Positions 36,262 through 45,807 are shown, numbered from the stretch's first letter. The stretch: 64,000 nucleotides of DNA from Spongiibacter thalassae (GCF_012272835.1 NZ_JAAWWK010000002.1:62001-126000), one strand, 5' to 3'. Notes: generated by a model not told the origin, from the sequence alone. Made by a program: numbers and translations.

Positions 36262-37293
36262 ATGATAGAAGTGGATCGGCTGGTTGCGCCGCAGCCGGTA
36301 GAGGCGGCGGAGGAGCGCTTTGACCGGGCGATACGGCCCAAGACCCTGTCGGATTATATCGGCCAACCGGCGGTGCGTGAGCAAATGGATATTTTTGTGA
36401 GCGCGGCACGCAAGCGCGGTGAGCCGCTGGATCACACCTTGATTTTCGGGCCGCCGGGCTTGGGCAAAACGACCCTGGCGAATATTTTGGCCAATGAAAT
36501 GGGCGTGGCGCTGCGCACGACCTCCGGGCCGGTATTGGAAAAAGCCGGTGATCTCGCAGCGCTGATGACCAACCTGGATGCCGGGGACGTATTGTTTATC
36601 GACGAGATTCATCGCCTCAGCCCCCATATTGAAGAAATTCTTTATCCCGCGATGGAAGATTATCAGCTGGATATCATGATTGGAGAGGGCCCGGCTGCGC
36701 GCTCGATCAAGCTGGATTTGCCGCCCTTTACCCTTGTTGGCGCAACGACCCGGGCAGGTCTGCTGACCTCTCCATTGCGCGACCGATTCGGCATAGTGCA
36801 GCGCCTGGAGTTTTACGGGGTGGACGACCTGTCGACCATAGTTGCCCGCTCGGCGGCCATTCTTGGTATGACACTGGATAGTGCCGGGGCGGTGGAGATT
36901 GCCCGGCGCTCACGGGGAACACCGCGGATCGCGAATCGCCTGCTGCGGCGGGTGCGGGACTTCGCCGAGGTCAAGGCCGATGGCCATGTCAGTGCAGATA
37001 TCGCCGATCAAGCCCTCAGTATGCTCAACGTTGACAGCAGCGGCTTCGACCACCTCGACCGTCGTCTGCTGCTGGCCATGATCGAAAAGTTTGATGGCGG
37101 CCCGGTGGGCATCGACAGCCTGGCGGCGGCCATCAGCGAAGAGCGGGGCACAATCGAAGATGTGCTCGAGCCCTATCTGATTCAGCAGGGCTATATTATG
37201 CGTACGCCCCGGGGCAGGGTGCTCACCGCTCACGCCTATCTACACTTTGGCCTGGAATTTCCCGGTAATACTACCGGTGAGGATGGTCTCTAG
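36262..37293 (+). CDS. ruvB: Holliday junction branch-migration ATPase RuvB
   Basis: A 343-residue AAA+ motor. Walker A is [10 protein letters not shown], Walker B DEIHRL, sensor 1 GATTRAGLL and the arginine finger region [14 protein letters not shown]; a C-terminal winged helix ends the protein. Last base of its stop is the first base of the next gene's GTG, so ybgC and the Tol genes may be coupled to ruv transcription. Confidence 0.97.
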   Translation: MIEVDRLVAPQPVEAAEERFDRAIRPKTLSDYIGQPAVREQMDIFVSAARKRGEPLDHTLIFGPPGLGKTTLANILANEMGVALRTTSGPVLEKAGDLAALMTNLDAGDVLFIDEIHRLSPHIEEILYPAMEDYQLDIMIGEGPAARSIKLDLPPFTLVGATTRAGLLTSPLRDRFGIVQRLEFYGVDDLSTIVARSAAILGMTLDSAGAVEIARRSRGTPRIANRLLRRVRDFAEVKADGHVSADIADQALSMLNVDSSGFDHLDRRLLLAMIEKFDGGPVGIDSLAAAISEERGTIEDVLEPYLIQQGYIMRTPRGRVLTAHAYLHFGLEFPGNTTGEDGL

Positions 37294-37709
37294 TGGAATT
37301 CGCCTTGCCCGTGAGGGTCTACATCGAAGACACGGATGCTGGCGGTATTGTATTTTACGTCAACTATCTCAAATACATGGAGCGCGCCCGAACCGAATAT
37401 ATGCGTGCACAGGGCGTAGCCAAGGCGGCGCTGGGTGACGACGGTTCGCTGCTGGTAGTGCGCAGTGTAGACATTCGCTACCGCCAGTCGGCGCGGCTGG
37501 ATGACGAGCTGCAGGTCACTGCCGAAATTATTTCGCTGCGACCTGTGGCACTTATCTTCAAGCAGTGTGTCTATCGCGGCGCGCAGTTGCTGTGCGAGGC
37601 CGATGTCGAGATCGCCTGTGTGGACGCTGACAGCGGCCGGCCCAAACGCCTGCCTGCGGTGGTGCGTGAGCAGTTGGCGGCGCTGGAATTGGCAGCGGCT
37701 GACCGGTAA
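37293..37709 (+). CDS. ybgC: Tol-Pal associated acyl-CoA thioesterase YbgC
   Basis: A 138-residue hot-dog-fold thioesterase. The active-site Asp is in VYIEDTDAGGIVFYVNYLKY, followed by the ARTEYMRA helix. It starts with GTG 37293, sharing one base with the ruvB stop. YbgC hydrolyses acyl-CoAs and links phospholipid metabolism to the Tol-Pal complex; the gene order ybgC-tolQRAB-pal-cpoB is conserved in gammaproteobacteria. Confidence 0.95.
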   Translation: MEFALPVRVYIEDTDAGGIVFYVNYLKYMERARTEYMRAQGVAKAALGDDGSLLVVRSVDIRYRQSARLDDELQVTAEIISLRPVALIFKQCVYRGAQLLCEADVEIACVDADSGRPKRLPAVVREQLAALELAAADR

Positions 37710-37792
37710 CAAGGTCAGTGTAAAAGACAAACGTATATTTGAATGACTCCTGGTAATCAGGCGAAGAACAACACCAATTAAGGGGAATGCAC

Positions 37793-38467
37793 GTGGATCA
37801 GGACCTGTCCATTATTACACTGGTTAGCCAGGCCAGTATTTTCGTTCAGGCTATTATGGCGGTATTGGTATTGGCGTCGGTGGTGTCGTGGTATTTCATC
37901 GTACAGCGCATGACCTACTTCGGTAATGCCGAGCGGGAGATGAAGCGCTTTGAATCCCGATTCTGGGGCGGTACTGATCTGAATAGCATGTACGAAGAGG
38001 GAACAAACTCCCAGCGTATGGCGGTGGGTATGGAGAGTATCTTTCGCGCCGGCTACAAGGAATTCACCCGCATGGCTCCGCGCAAGGTCGATTCCGATGC
38101 CATTATGGAAGCCTGTGAACGGGCGATGCGGGTGGCATTGTCCCGGGAAGAGGAGCGTCTGGAAGCCAATCTGCCATTTCTGGCGACCGTGGGCTCGACC
38201 AGTCCCTACATCGGTCTGCTGGGTACAGTTTGGGGGATCATGGGCTCGTTCCACGGCCTGGGGCAGGTACAGCAGGCGACCCTGGCCACGGTGGCACCGG
38301 GTATTTCCGAGGCCCTTGTGGCGACTGCCATGGGTTTGATCGCCGCGATTCCGGCGGTGGTGTCCTACAACCGTTTCTCGTCAAAGGTCGACAACCTCAG
38401 CGGCAAATATGAAACCTTTGCTGAAGAGTTCTCCAGTATCCTGCATCGTCAGGTCCATGTACGTTGA
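37793..38467 (+). CDS. tolQ: Tol-Pal system proton channel subunit TolQ
   Basis: A 224-residue inner-membrane protein with three membrane helices (residues about 15-38, 133-155 and 165-190) and the conserved YIGLLGTVWGIMGSF and GISEALVATAMGLIAAIPAV segments of the TolQ/ExbB/MotA family. With TolR it converts proton flow into work on TolA. GTG 37793, seven bases after AGGGG, is preferred to ATG 37787, which lies one base from that ribosome site. Confidence 0.95.
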   Translation: MDQDLSIITLVSQASIFVQAIMAVLVLASVVSWYFIVQRMTYFGNAEREMKRFESRFWGGTDLNSMYEEGTNSQRMAVGMESIFRAGYKEFTRMAPRKVDSDAIMEACERAMRVALSREEERLEANLPFLATVGSTSPYIGLLGTVWGIMGSFHGLGQVQQATLATVAPGISEALVATAMGLIAAIPAVVSYNRFSSKVDNLSGKYETFAEEFSSILHRQVHVR

Positions 38468-38478
38468 GGAATGGGCCG

Positions 38479-38919
38479 ATGAAACGTCGTGTAAAACGAA
38501 AACCCATGTCGGACATCAACGTCGTGCCCTACATCGACGTGATGCTGGTGCTGCTGATTGTGTTTATGGTGACAGCGCCTATGTTGGTTCAGGGGGTGCA
38601 AGTTGACTTGCCTGAAGCATCCACCGAGCCGGTGCCGCCCACCGACGACGATCCGATTGTGGTGTCGGTCGATGCCAAGGGCCGCTATTACATCAGTCTT
38701 GGAGACCCCGACAAGCAGGGGTCTCCGGTCAAGCTGGAGGAAATCGGCGATAAATTGAGCAAAATCCTGCGCAATAAACCGAAAACCCCGGTTATGGTGC
38801 GGGGCGATGCGGCGGTGAACTACGGCAGCGTGGTTGCTGCTATGGCGACTCTGCAGGGGGCGGGGGCCAAATCCATCGGCTTGATTACTGAAGAGCCTGT
38901 TGCTGCGGGACGGAAATAG
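38479..38919 (+). CDS. tolR: Tol-Pal system protein TolR
   Basis: A 146-residue single-pass protein. The membrane helix carries the proton-path Asp in NVVPYIDVMLVLLIVFMVTA, followed by a periplasmic ExbD/TolR domain (VMVRGDAAVNYGSVVAAMAT). GAGGA lies eight bases before ATG 38479. It pairs with TolQ. Confidence 0.95.
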   Translation: MKRRVKRKPMSDINVVPYIDVMLVLLIVFMVTAPMLVQGVQVDLPEASTEPVPPTDDDPIVVSVDAKGRYYISLGDPDKQGSPVKLEEIGDKLSKILRNKPKTPVMVRGDAAVNYGSVVAAMATLQGAGAKSIGLITEEPVAAGRK

Positions 38920-38924
38920 CTGCG

Positions 38925-39692
38925 ATGTCTGGTCCACGTCTGATCCCCGCATTGGCTTCCCTCAGCTTGCACGGCGGTGTTGCGGCACTGTTGCTGCTCG
39001 GTTTGCCAGGGCTGGATTTGAGCCCTGAGCTTAAGCCGCAGCCGACGGTTATCCATGCCAAGCTGGTGATTGATCAGATACCGCCCAAGGCGGTGTCCAA
39101 GCCCAAGCCTGCGCCGCCGGTGAAAAAGCCCGAGCCTGTTCCCGTTGCCAAACCGAAGCCGGCTCCGAAACCCGAGCCGAAACCGGAGCCGAAACCGACG
39201 CCGAAGCCCGAACCAAAACCGAAGCCGAAAGAGCCGACAGCGGAAGAACTCAAGAAGCGCGAAGCGGAGAAAAAAGCCGCTGAGGCCGCCAAGCAGCGCA
39301 AGCTTCAGGAGGAAATTTTGCGCAAGCAGGAAGCCGAGTTAGCTGCGGCCCTCGCGGCGGAAGACGAGGTGTTCGATGAGGCGGAACAGGTTTCCAGTTA
39401 TCAGCAGCTGATTTCGGCGCTGGTACAGGGCAACTGGTCGCGCCCGCCTACCGCCAGAAATGGTATGGTGGCCGTTGTCGGCATTGAGACTCTGCCCACA
39501 GGCGAAATCAGCAACCAGTACATTGTGGAGAGCAGCGGTAACGAAGCGTTTGACCTGTCGGTGTTGCGAGCGGTGTCCGGGCTGGAGCGCATTGATGAAC
39601 TGCGCGAGCTTGCCACAACCAATCGCGCGGCCTACGAGCGCAATTTTCGGCGATTCCGATTTAGATTTCAGCCAACTGATCTGAGGCGATAA
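38925..39692 (+). CDS. tolA: Cell envelope protein TolA
   Basis: A 255-residue protein, shorter than E. coli TolA (421). One N-terminal membrane helix (LIPALASLSLHGGVAALLLL) is followed by a Pro/Lys/Glu repeat (residues about 60-105, KPEPKPEPKPTPKPEPKP) instead of a long Ala-rich helix. Next is a short charged helix (KKREAEKKAAEAAKQRKLQE) and a C-terminal TonB/TolA-type domain (VAVVGIETLPTGEISNQYIV). It spans the periplasm to reach Pal and TolB. It overlaps tolB by one base. Confidence 0.92.
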   Translation: MSGPRLIPALASLSLHGGVAALLLLGLPGLDLSPELKPQPTVIHAKLVIDQIPPKAVSKPKPAPPVKKPEPVPVAKPKPAPKPEPKPEPKPTPKPEPKPKPKEPTAEELKKREAEKKAAEAAKQRKLQEEILRKQEAELAAALAAEDEVFDEAEQVSSYQQLISALVQGNWSRPPTARNGMVAVVGIETLPTGEISNQYIVESSGNEAFDLSVLRAVSGLERIDELRELATTNRAAYERNFRRFRFRFQPTDLRR

Positions 39693-40981
39693 TGTTAGCG
39701 AGACTGTTATTTCTGGGAATGATATTGACGATGAGTGTGTTCAGCCACGCTGAACTCACCATTGAAATCAACAAGGGTAATGACGATCCGTTGCCGATCG
39801 CGGTGGTGCCCTTCGGCTGGAAGGCTGGGGTCACTCTGCCGGAAGACGTTGGCGCCATCATCGAGAGGGACCTGCATCGCAGCGGTCTGTTCGATCCGCT
39901 GAGCCGGGAAGACATGCTCAGCCGTCCGTCAAATGCCAGCGAAGTCTATTTTCGCGACTGGAAAAGTCTCGGTGTGGACTATGTGGTGGTGGGCGAGCTG
40001 GCCGTAGAAGGCGGAACTCTGGTGGCGAAGTACGAATTGCTGGACGTCAATACCCAGCGCAGCTTGCTTGCGGGAACAGAAACCCAGCCCGCCAGCCGCA
40101 GCCGTTTCCTCGCGCACACCATCAGCGACATGATTTATGAAAAACTCACAAATATTCGCGGAGCTTTCCGCACGGAACTACTCTATGTTTCCGCGGTGAG
40201 AGAAGGGAACGATAATTTCCGTTACCGCTTGCTGAAAAGTGATATCGACGGGGCCAACGAAGTGGTTCTGGTGGATAGTAAGCAACCCATTTTGGCGCCG
40301 ACCTGGGCGCCGGATGGTCAGAGAATCGCCTACGTATCCTTTGAAACCACCCGTCCTGCGATATATTTACATAATTTGGTGAGTAACGAACGGAAACAAC
40401 TGACCAACTTCCGCGGTCTTAATGGGGCGCCTGCGTTTTCGCCGGATGGTAATAAGCTGGCAATGGTACTGTCGAAAGATGGTAGCCCGGATGTCTATGT
40501 GATGGATTTGTCCACTCAGGCATTGCAACGGGTGACCAACCATTTTGCGATAGACACCGAGCCAGCCTGGGCGCCGGACGGCAAGTCGCTGTTCTTTACC
40601 TCGGACCGCGGTGGCAAGCCGCAGATCTACAAGGTAGAGCTGGCGACAGGATACGTAGAACGAGTCACCTTTGAGGGGGACTACAACGCTCGAGCCCGAG
40701 TTTTGGGAGACGGTTTGGGCCTGGTGATGGTACACAGAGTGAACGGCAATTTTCATATTGCGGTTCAGGATTTCAAGCGCAAGCGTGTTGAAATTCTTAC
40801 CTCCACCGAGCTTGACGAGTCACCCAGTGTGGCACCGAATGGAAGCATGATGCTCTATGCTACAAAGCATAACGGGCAGGGGGTGTTGGCAGCAGTATCA
40901 GTGGACGGCGGTGTGAAATACCGCTTGCCGTCCCGATTCGGAGATGTGCGCGAACCGGCTTGGTCGCCTTATCTGTATTAA
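39692..40981 (+). CDS. tolB: Tol-Pal system beta-propeller protein TolB
   Basis: A 429-residue periplasmic protein: signal peptide (MLARLLFLGMILTMSVFSHA), an alpha/beta N-domain, and a six-bladed propeller made of WAPDGQRIAYVS / FSPDGNKLAMVL / WAPDGKSLFFTS-type repeats (about residues 200-425). It shuttles between Pal and TolA during envelope constriction. Length matches E. coli TolB (430). Confidence 0.96.
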   Translation: MLARLLFLGMILTMSVFSHAELTIEINKGNDDPLPIAVVPFGWKAGVTLPEDVGAIIERDLHRSGLFDPLSREDMLSRPSNASEVYFRDWKSLGVDYVVVGELAVEGGTLVAKYELLDVNTQRSLLAGTETQPASRSRFLAHTISDMIYEKLTNIRGAFRTELLYVSAVREGNDNFRYRLLKSDIDGANEVVLVDSKQPILAPTWAPDGQRIAYVSFETTRPAIYLHNLVSNERKQLTNFRGLNGAPAFSPDGNKLAMVLSKDGSPDVYVMDLSTQALQRVTNHFAIDTEPAWAPDGKSLFFTSDRGGKPQIYKVELATGYVERVTFEGDYNARARVLGDGLGLVMVHRVNGNFHIAVQDFKRKRVEILTSTELDESPSVAPNGSMMLYATKHNGQGVLAAVSVDGGVKYRLPSRFGDVREPAWSPYLY

Positions 40982-41064
40982 CAAACGAAGCCGGAAAACC
41001 AGAATTAAGCAGATAAATGGTTATCTGCTAATTTATGTAAAACTTGTAAAAAGGGAAAAATGCT

Positions 41065-41556
41065 ATGAAATACCAATCTAAGTTGTTTCTGAGTGTTGCC
41101 ATGACTGGTGCCCTGCTGACCGGCTGTGCATCTACTGATACAGAGGACAGTGGTCAAAGCAGCGACGTGAGCACCTACTCCGAGCCAACTCAGAGCGTGG
41201 ACACCTCAGCCTACGAGCGCGAAGAGCCTCAGGTGGCTTTGGAAACTGTGTTTTACTTCGAGTTTGACCAAGCAACTTTGACGTCAAAGGCGCGCGCCGA
41301 CCTGAATGCCCAGATCCAGCGTTTGAAGAAAACCACTGGCCCCATTCGTCTGGAAGGACATGCTGACGAGCGCGGCACACGGGAATACAATATGGCACTG
41401 GGTGAGCGTCGTGCCATGGCGGTTGCAGATTATATGGCAATCAACGGCATTCCCCGTTACCGTATAGAAACCGTCAGCTACGGCGAAGAGCGTCCAGTAT
41501 CATTTGGACAGTCTGAGTCTTCCTACGCGAAAAACCGTCGCGTTGAGCTGAAGTAA
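41065..41556 (+). CDS. pal: Peptidoglycan-associated lipoprotein Pal
   Basis: A 163-residue outer-membrane lipoprotein. The lipobox LLTGC places the lipidated Cys at residue 22. The OmpA-like peptidoglycan-binding domain follows from about residue 60: TVFYFEFDQATL, EGHADERGTREYNMALGERR and a C-terminal KNRRVELK. It tethers the outer membrane to the wall under TolB control. Confidence 0.96.
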   Translation: MKYQSKLFLSVAMTGALLTGCASTDTEDSGQSSDVSTYSEPTQSVDTSAYEREEPQVALETVFYFEFDQATLTSKARADLNAQIQRLKKTTGPIRLEGHADERGTREYNMALGERRAMAVADYMAINGIPRYRIETVSYGEERPVSFGQSESSYAKNRRVELK

Positions 41557-41572
41557 TTAACAAGGCGAACTG

Positions 41573-42406
41573 ATGCAATTGAAAAAACAACTGTTGGGGA
41601 TATCCCTACTAACCCTGTCGGCGGCGGTAGCGGCTCAGGCTCCGGTAGAGGATATCAATGATCGAAATCGTGGTTACCAGTCCGCTGGTGGCATGAACGA
41701 AGAGCTCTTCCAGCAGTTGCAGCAGCTCCAGCAGGAAATTATGAGCCTGCGCGGAACGGTTGAAGAGCAGGGGCATCAGATTCGTCAGCTTAAACAGCAG
41801 GGCCTTGATCGTTATATCGATATGGATAGACGCATCAGTGCCCTGTCTGGCAGTCCGGCCCAAGGGCCGGCTGACATGGATTCATCGCCAGTTTCTTCAC
41901 CTGAGGGAGACACTGGCGATGTATCTATACAGGCCAACGTGGCCGCCGGGGCCGAGGTGCCGACCGCGGCCGCCGCAGCGGCAACATCTGGCACGTCAGC
42001 TGCAGCGAATGCGCTGACCGGCAGCCCGTCCCAGGATTATGCCAATGCCTATGAGCTGGTGAAAGCGCGCCAATACGCGGCGGCTATCGAGGCTTACAAG
42101 GGCTTTGTCGAACGTTACCCCAATGATCGCTATACCCCCAATGCCTGGTATTGGCTGGGCGAGCTTTATATTGCCGTATCACCGAAAAACCTGGTGGCAT
42201 CCACCCAGGCCTTTCAGAAGTTGCTTGCGGATTACCCCGACAACGGCAAGGTGCCGGCGGCGATGTACAAGCTGGGTACGGTGTACTTTATTCAGGGTGA
42301 AAAAGACAAAGCCAAAACCATGCTCACCCATGTGATCGACCGCTACGGCAAAACCGGCAATTCCGCGGTCATCAAAGCTCGGGAATTTCTTCGCCAGAAC
42401 TATTAA
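41573..42406 (+). CDS. cpoB: Cell division coordinator CpoB (YbgF)
   Basis: A 277-residue periplasmic protein: signal peptide (ISLLTLSAAVAAQA), an N-terminal trimerising coiled coil (ELFQQLQQLQQEIMSLRGTV), an Ala/Thr-rich linker (residues about 100-145) and C-terminal TPRs (YANAYELVKARQYAAAIEAY, NAWYWLGELYIAV, PAAMYKLGTVYFIQG). It couples Tol-Pal with PBP1B during division in E. coli. Last gene of the Tol operon; a small hairpin (42422-42439) follows. Confidence 0.94.
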   Translation: MQLKKQLLGISLLTLSAAVAAQAPVEDINDRNRGYQSAGGMNEELFQQLQQLQQEIMSLRGTVEEQGHQIRQLKQQGLDRYIDMDRRISALSGSPAQGPADMDSSPVSSPEGDTGDVSIQANVAAGAEVPTAAAAAATSGTSAAANALTGSPSQDYANAYELVKARQYAAAIEAYKGFVERYPNDRYTPNAWYWLGELYIAVSPKNLVASTQAFQKLLADYPDNGKVPAAMYKLGTVYFIQGEKDKAKTMLTHVIDRYGKTGNSAVIKAREFLRQNY

Positions 42407-42472
42407 TCCCGCCGACCGTTAGCCCGCCAAGGGGCGGGCGTCGTGGTCAGGTCAGGCGTTCACCACCAATGC

Positions 42473-42763
42473 TCAGGGTTTGTTGGCATTGAATGCTGCC
42501 AGCGCCTCGGGGCTACTCTCCTTCTGATATTTTTCCTTCCATTCGCTGTAGGGCATACCGTAAATCCGCTCGCGGGCGGTGTCGTAATCGACCGGCTCGC
42601 CCAAATCCTCAGCTGCGGCGGCATACCACTTTGACAGGCAATTGCGGCAGAAGCCGGCCAGATTCATCAAGTCGATATTCTGTACGTCCTTGCGTTCATC
42701 CAGATGTTGCAGCAGGCGGCGAAAGGCCGCCGCCTCAATCGCGTCGGTGTTGGTGTCAGTCAT
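42473..42763 (-). CDS. DUF1244 family protein
   Basis: A 96-residue protein with the family pattern AFRRLLQHLDERKDVQNIDL, NLAGFCRNCLSKW and the C-terminal YGMPYSEWKEKYQ. The paired cysteines in FCRNCL could bind metal. The function is unknown. It converges with the Tol operon. Confidence 0.9.
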   Translation of the reverse strand: MTDTNTDAIEAAAFRRLLQHLDERKDVQNIDLMNLAGFCRNCLSKWYAAAAEDLGEPVDYDTARERIYGMPYSEWKEKYQKESSPEALAAFNANKP

Positions 42764-42882
42764 GGTCTATGCTCCTTAATGCATCTGCGGAACTGTTCAT
42801 TTCAAAAAAATTTGCTATGTTAAGTCAACGAACAGACCTCTGCTCGCCATGCCTAATTTAACCGAACGCGGAGCCACATCCT

Positions 42883-43455
42883 ATGACCAAGAAAAAACTG
42901 GACCCGGTTGCACTCATAAACCGTGAAATCGAAGCGCTGGAGAGCAAGGTTGAAAAGCTTCGAGAGAAGTTGATGGCGGATGCGGACAATGCGATTGCCA
43001 AGGCAAAGGAACAGGCCGAAAAGGCCCGGCAGCGCTTTCAGGAGGAGCAGCAGAAACTCAAGGACTTGCAAGCCAAAGCCCGGACAGAAATGGACGCGAC
43101 GCTGCAGCGCCAGATCGACAAGGCGAACAAGGCGGTTGAGGGGGCAAAGGAGCTGGAGATAGATGCTCGGGCGCTTATCCTGATGGCCAAGGAACAAATA
43201 AAGGAATTACAGGCTGACTACAAGCGCGCCCGCGCGCTGGCCAAGGCAGCGGCTGACGCGGCAAAGGATTTCGATAAGAAAAATCCCCCCGAGAAAAAGG
43301 CGCCGGCAAAAAAGACCGCTGCTAAAAAAGCTGCCCCGAAAAAGGCCGCTGCCAAAAAGGCGCCGGCGAAGAAATCTGCGGCCAGGAAAGCTCCCGCCAA
43401 AAAGAGTGCTCCGAAAAAAGCTGCAGCCAAAAAGGCCCCCGCTTCAGATAGCTGA
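42883..43455 (+). CDS. Histone H1-like / AlgP-type basic protein
   Basis: A 190-residue protein of two parts. Residues 1-125 are a charged, probably coiled-coil helix (EIEALESKVEKLREKL, AKEQAEKARQRFQEEQQKLK). Residues 130-187 are repeats of the KxAPAKK/AAKKAAPKK type, as in AlgP (AlgR3) of Pseudomonas and eukaryotic histone H1 tails. Such tails bind DNA and can tune alginate or general transcription; here no alginate genes are adjacent. Repeat number in this kind of gene commonly varies between strains. Confidence 0.88.
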   Translation: MTKKKLDPVALINREIEALESKVEKLREKLMADADNAIAKAKEQAEKARQRFQEEQQKLKDLQAKARTEMDATLQRQIDKANKAVEGAKELEIDARALILMAKEQIKELQADYKRARALAKAAADAAKDFDKKNPPEKKAPAKKTAAKKAAPKKAAAKKAPAKKSAARKAPAKKSAPKKAAAKKAPASDS

Positions 43456-43470
43456 CATCACCGGTCGGCG

Positions 43471-43491
43471 CGGGACAGCTGCGCTGTCCCG
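43471..43491 (+). terminator. Stem-loop after the H1-like gene
   Basis: A perfect 9-bp stem (cgggacagc / gctgtcccg) with a three-base loop, 15 bases after the stop, followed by a weak pyrimidine stretch. Probable terminator. Confidence 0.5.
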
Positions 43492-43649
43492 GTAACTCCC
43501 TTTCACCGGTCCCGTGGCATTGTCGCGGGACGGGTGCTTGCCTACTCCTCCGAATGAAGCATGTTCCGGCTTTCCCGTATCGCTATACTGGCAACCGATC
43601 CATCTTCGGCCCGGTGCCATCATCCCCAAGAACAGGACAAACTATAACA

Positions 43650-44435
43650 ATGGCTAGTAACACTACAGCAGTGGCATTACCGCGTTTTGCCGACAAAGTG
43701 GTCATCGTGACCGGTGCGGGTTCTGGAATCGGCCAAGCGACGGCCCGGCGTATCGCCGCCGAAGGCGGCGCGGTTGTCGCGGTGGATATGAATGAAGCCG
43801 GTTTGCAAAAAACGGTGGACAGCATACTGGAGGCCGGTGGTGGCAGTGCCCGCGCCGTCGTATGCTCAGTCGCCAGCGAAGAAAGCGTTAAAGCGCTGAT
43901 AAGCGGCGTGTTGTCTACCGAAGGCAGAATCGACTCGCTGGTGAATATGGCGGGCATTCTCCGCTCGCTGCCGACCATGGAAACATCTCTGGACCTGTTC
44001 CAGCAGGTGCTCAACGTCAACCTGATTGGCACCTTCTTGTGCTGTCGAGAAGCGCTGCCTGCACTGCTGGAGTCAAAGGGCAATATTGTTAACGCCGCAT
44101 CGACGTCAGCACAGTTTGGTCATCCCTATATGGCGGCCTACGCCGCCAGCAAGGGCGGTGTTTTTGCGTTGACCCGCACCCTCGCCTGGGAATACCTCAA
44201 GCAGGGCGTGCGGGTAAACGCCGTCGCGCCGGGTGGCATCATGACGCCTATGGTGGTGGCTCAGGGGGAAAGCATGGGCGGCTTCGACATGGATCTGTTT
44301 ACCCACCTTTCGCGCCCTGACGGCGTCTTTGGCGCGCCGGAGAGCGTCGCTGCGGTTATCGCCATGCTGGCATCCAACGACGGTGCCCACATGACCGGCG
44401 AAATCGTCAAGGTTGATGGTGGCGTGCATAACTGA
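43650..44435 (+). CDS. Short-chain dehydrogenase/reductase
   Basis: A 261-residue classical SDR: TGAGSGIG at residues 21-28, VDMNEAG at the end of strand 2 (an Asp there favours NAD+), VNMAGILRS in place of NNAG, the catalytic Ser in NAASTSAQ, YAASKGG, and the C-terminal MTGEIVKVDGG. ATG 43650 gives the standard N-terminus; the longer frame from 43554 is unlikely. Substrate unknown. Confidence 0.9.
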   Translation: MASNTTAVALPRFADKVVIVTGAGSGIGQATARRIAAEGGAVVAVDMNEAGLQKTVDSILEAGGGSARAVVCSVASEESVKALISGVLSTEGRIDSLVNMAGILRSLPTMETSLDLFQQVLNVNLIGTFLCCREALPALLESKGNIVNAASTSAQFGHPYMAAYAASKGGVFALTRTLAWEYLKQGVRVNAVAPGGIMTPMVVAQGESMGGFDMDLFTHLSRPDGVFGAPESVAAVIAMLASNDGAHMTGEIVKVDGGVHN

Positions 44436-44540
44436 ACTCAATGGGGACAGACCCCTTCGGGGGAACCCTTGCCTGAATGACGTTGTCCTGGTTTGTAGAC
44501 TATTCTTCAAACATGGCAACTCAGTGAGACAGGGCAGGGT

Positions 44541-45587
44541 ATGGCAACGGACAGCGATAGCGCAGCGCGGGTAGAGCAGAGCCATATGTTTCGCGAGGCC
44601 GCTGAGGCGGCTTCGGTTGTGGCCGGCCAGCTCAGCGGTAATCGCGAGGTAATTGCCGACCTGGTGCGCAGGCTGAATGCCCAAAGACCAGGATTTGTCG
44701 TCACCTGTTCCCGTGGCAGTTCCAGCACCGCCGCCACCTATGGCAAATACTTGATTGAGAAATATCTGGGCATCCCCACCATGCCCAGCGCTCTGTCCAT
44801 CAACTCGCTTTATCAAAGTCAGCTGTCGATGACTGGTGCATTATGCCTGGCTATTTCGCAATCGGGCGCGAGTCCGGATATTTTGGCGGCGGCGACCCAT
44901 GCTCGATCCTGTGGTGCGTTAACGGTGGCGATTACCAACAACAGCGATTCTCCCCTTGCCAGGGTGGCCGATGTAATACTGCCCTTGCTCGCGGGAGAAG
45001 AGCACAGCGTTGCCGCGACAAAAACCCATCTGGCCGCCGCCGCTGTGCTGGCGCAGATGGTGGCCGCGTGGTCGGGAGACAAGGCATTAAGCGCCGCTCT
45101 GCCGGGCTTGCCCGAGGCGATGAACAAGGCCTGGTCAGTCGATTGGGCGGAGGGTGTGACCGCCCTGTGGCAGACCTCGTCAATGTATGTGATTGGCCGT
45201 GGCCTCGGCCTTGGGGCGGCGCAGGAAGCCGCATTAAAGTTCAAGGAATGCTGCGGCATCCATGCTGAAGCATTGAGCGCAGCCGAAGTTCGACACGGCC
45301 CGATGGCACTGTTGCGCAAAGCGTTTTCAATAATGGTTCTGGGTCAAAATGACGAATCCCTTGACAGTGTCCTCGCCGTAGCCGCGATGGCCCGAAGCTG
45401 TCAGGCCAACCTGGTGTTGGCTGTGCCGGGGTATGCCGACGCCCTGCGGGCCGATCGGTACGAGCCATCGCTGGAGCCCATCCTGCTAACCCAAAGCTGC
45501 TATCGGCTACTGGTTGAGCTTGCTTTCGCGCGGGGCTTTGACCCTGATACGCCTATGCATTTGCAGAAAGTGACGAAGACGGTTTGA
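44541..45587 (+). CDS. Double-SIS-domain protein (GlmS-isomerase/NagB-II-like)
   Basis: A 348-residue sugar-phosphate isomerase-fold protein with two SIS domains. The first has CSRGSSSTAATYGKYLIEKY and LAISQSGASPDILAA; the second has VIGRGLGLGAAQEAALKFKE, followed by the catalytic-site region HAEALSAAEVRHGPMALL. It resembles the isomerase half of GlmS without the glutaminase, as in NagB-II glucosamine-6-phosphate deaminases and AgaS. There are no other amino-sugar genes in the window, so pathway is open. Confidence 0.85.
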   Translation: MATDSDSAARVEQSHMFREAAEAASVVAGQLSGNREVIADLVRRLNAQRPGFVVTCSRGSSSTAATYGKYLIEKYLGIPTMPSALSINSLYQSQLSMTGALCLAISQSGASPDILAAATHARSCGALTVAITNNSDSPLARVADVILPLLAGEEHSVAATKTHLAAAAVLAQMVAAWSGDKALSAALPGLPEAMNKAWSVDWAEGVTALWQTSSMYVIGRGLGLGAAQEAALKFKECCGIHAEALSAAEVRHGPMALLRKAFSIMVLGQNDESLDSVLAVAAMARSCQANLVLAVPGYADALRADRYEPSLEPILLTQSCYRLLVELAFARGFDPDTPMHLQKVTKTV

Positions 45588-45719
45588 AGACTGCTTTCAG
45601 CCGATGAGTTGCGTTAAATGTGAAGTCAGTGATCTGTTCGTTCATGTGCCTGATGGGTGACCACGGATAGCCAATAGGTCAAATATAGTCATCCTGTGAC
45701 CAGTGTTCGTACCATATTT

Positions 45720-45758
45720 GGTCACGGGATGGTCACGTTGCGGTCACAGGGTGGTCAC
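45720..45758. repeat. Four GGTCAC repeats at exact 11-bp intervals
   Basis: GGTCAC begins at 45720, 45731, 45742 and 45753, each separated by five variable bases, so all face about the same side of the helix. Inverted copies (GTGACC) occur at 45657, 45696 and 45950. Such phased short repeats suit cooperative protein binding, for instance recombinase arm-type sites beside an attachment site, and they lie 70-110 bases from a tRNA fragment. Confidence 0.65.
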
Positions 45759-45776
45759 AGCACAAAAATCGCAGGC

Positions 45777-45807
45777 AAAAAAAAGCACCGCATGTCTGCA
45801 GTGCTTT
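45777..45807 (-). terminator. Terminator behind the tRNA fragment
   Basis: A 10-bp stem (45782-45791 with 45798-45807, one G-T pair, six-base loop) followed on the minus strand by a run of T. It sits about 20 bases beyond the CCA end of the tRNA fragment, the normal position for a tRNA gene terminator. Confidence 0.75.

Noticed and set aside
43280-43450. Repeated GCCAAAAAG/GCTGCC units as a possible CRISPR or tandem DNA repeat
   Set aside because: The repeats are in frame and encode the KAAPKK-type tail of the H1-like protein; there are no uniform spacers.
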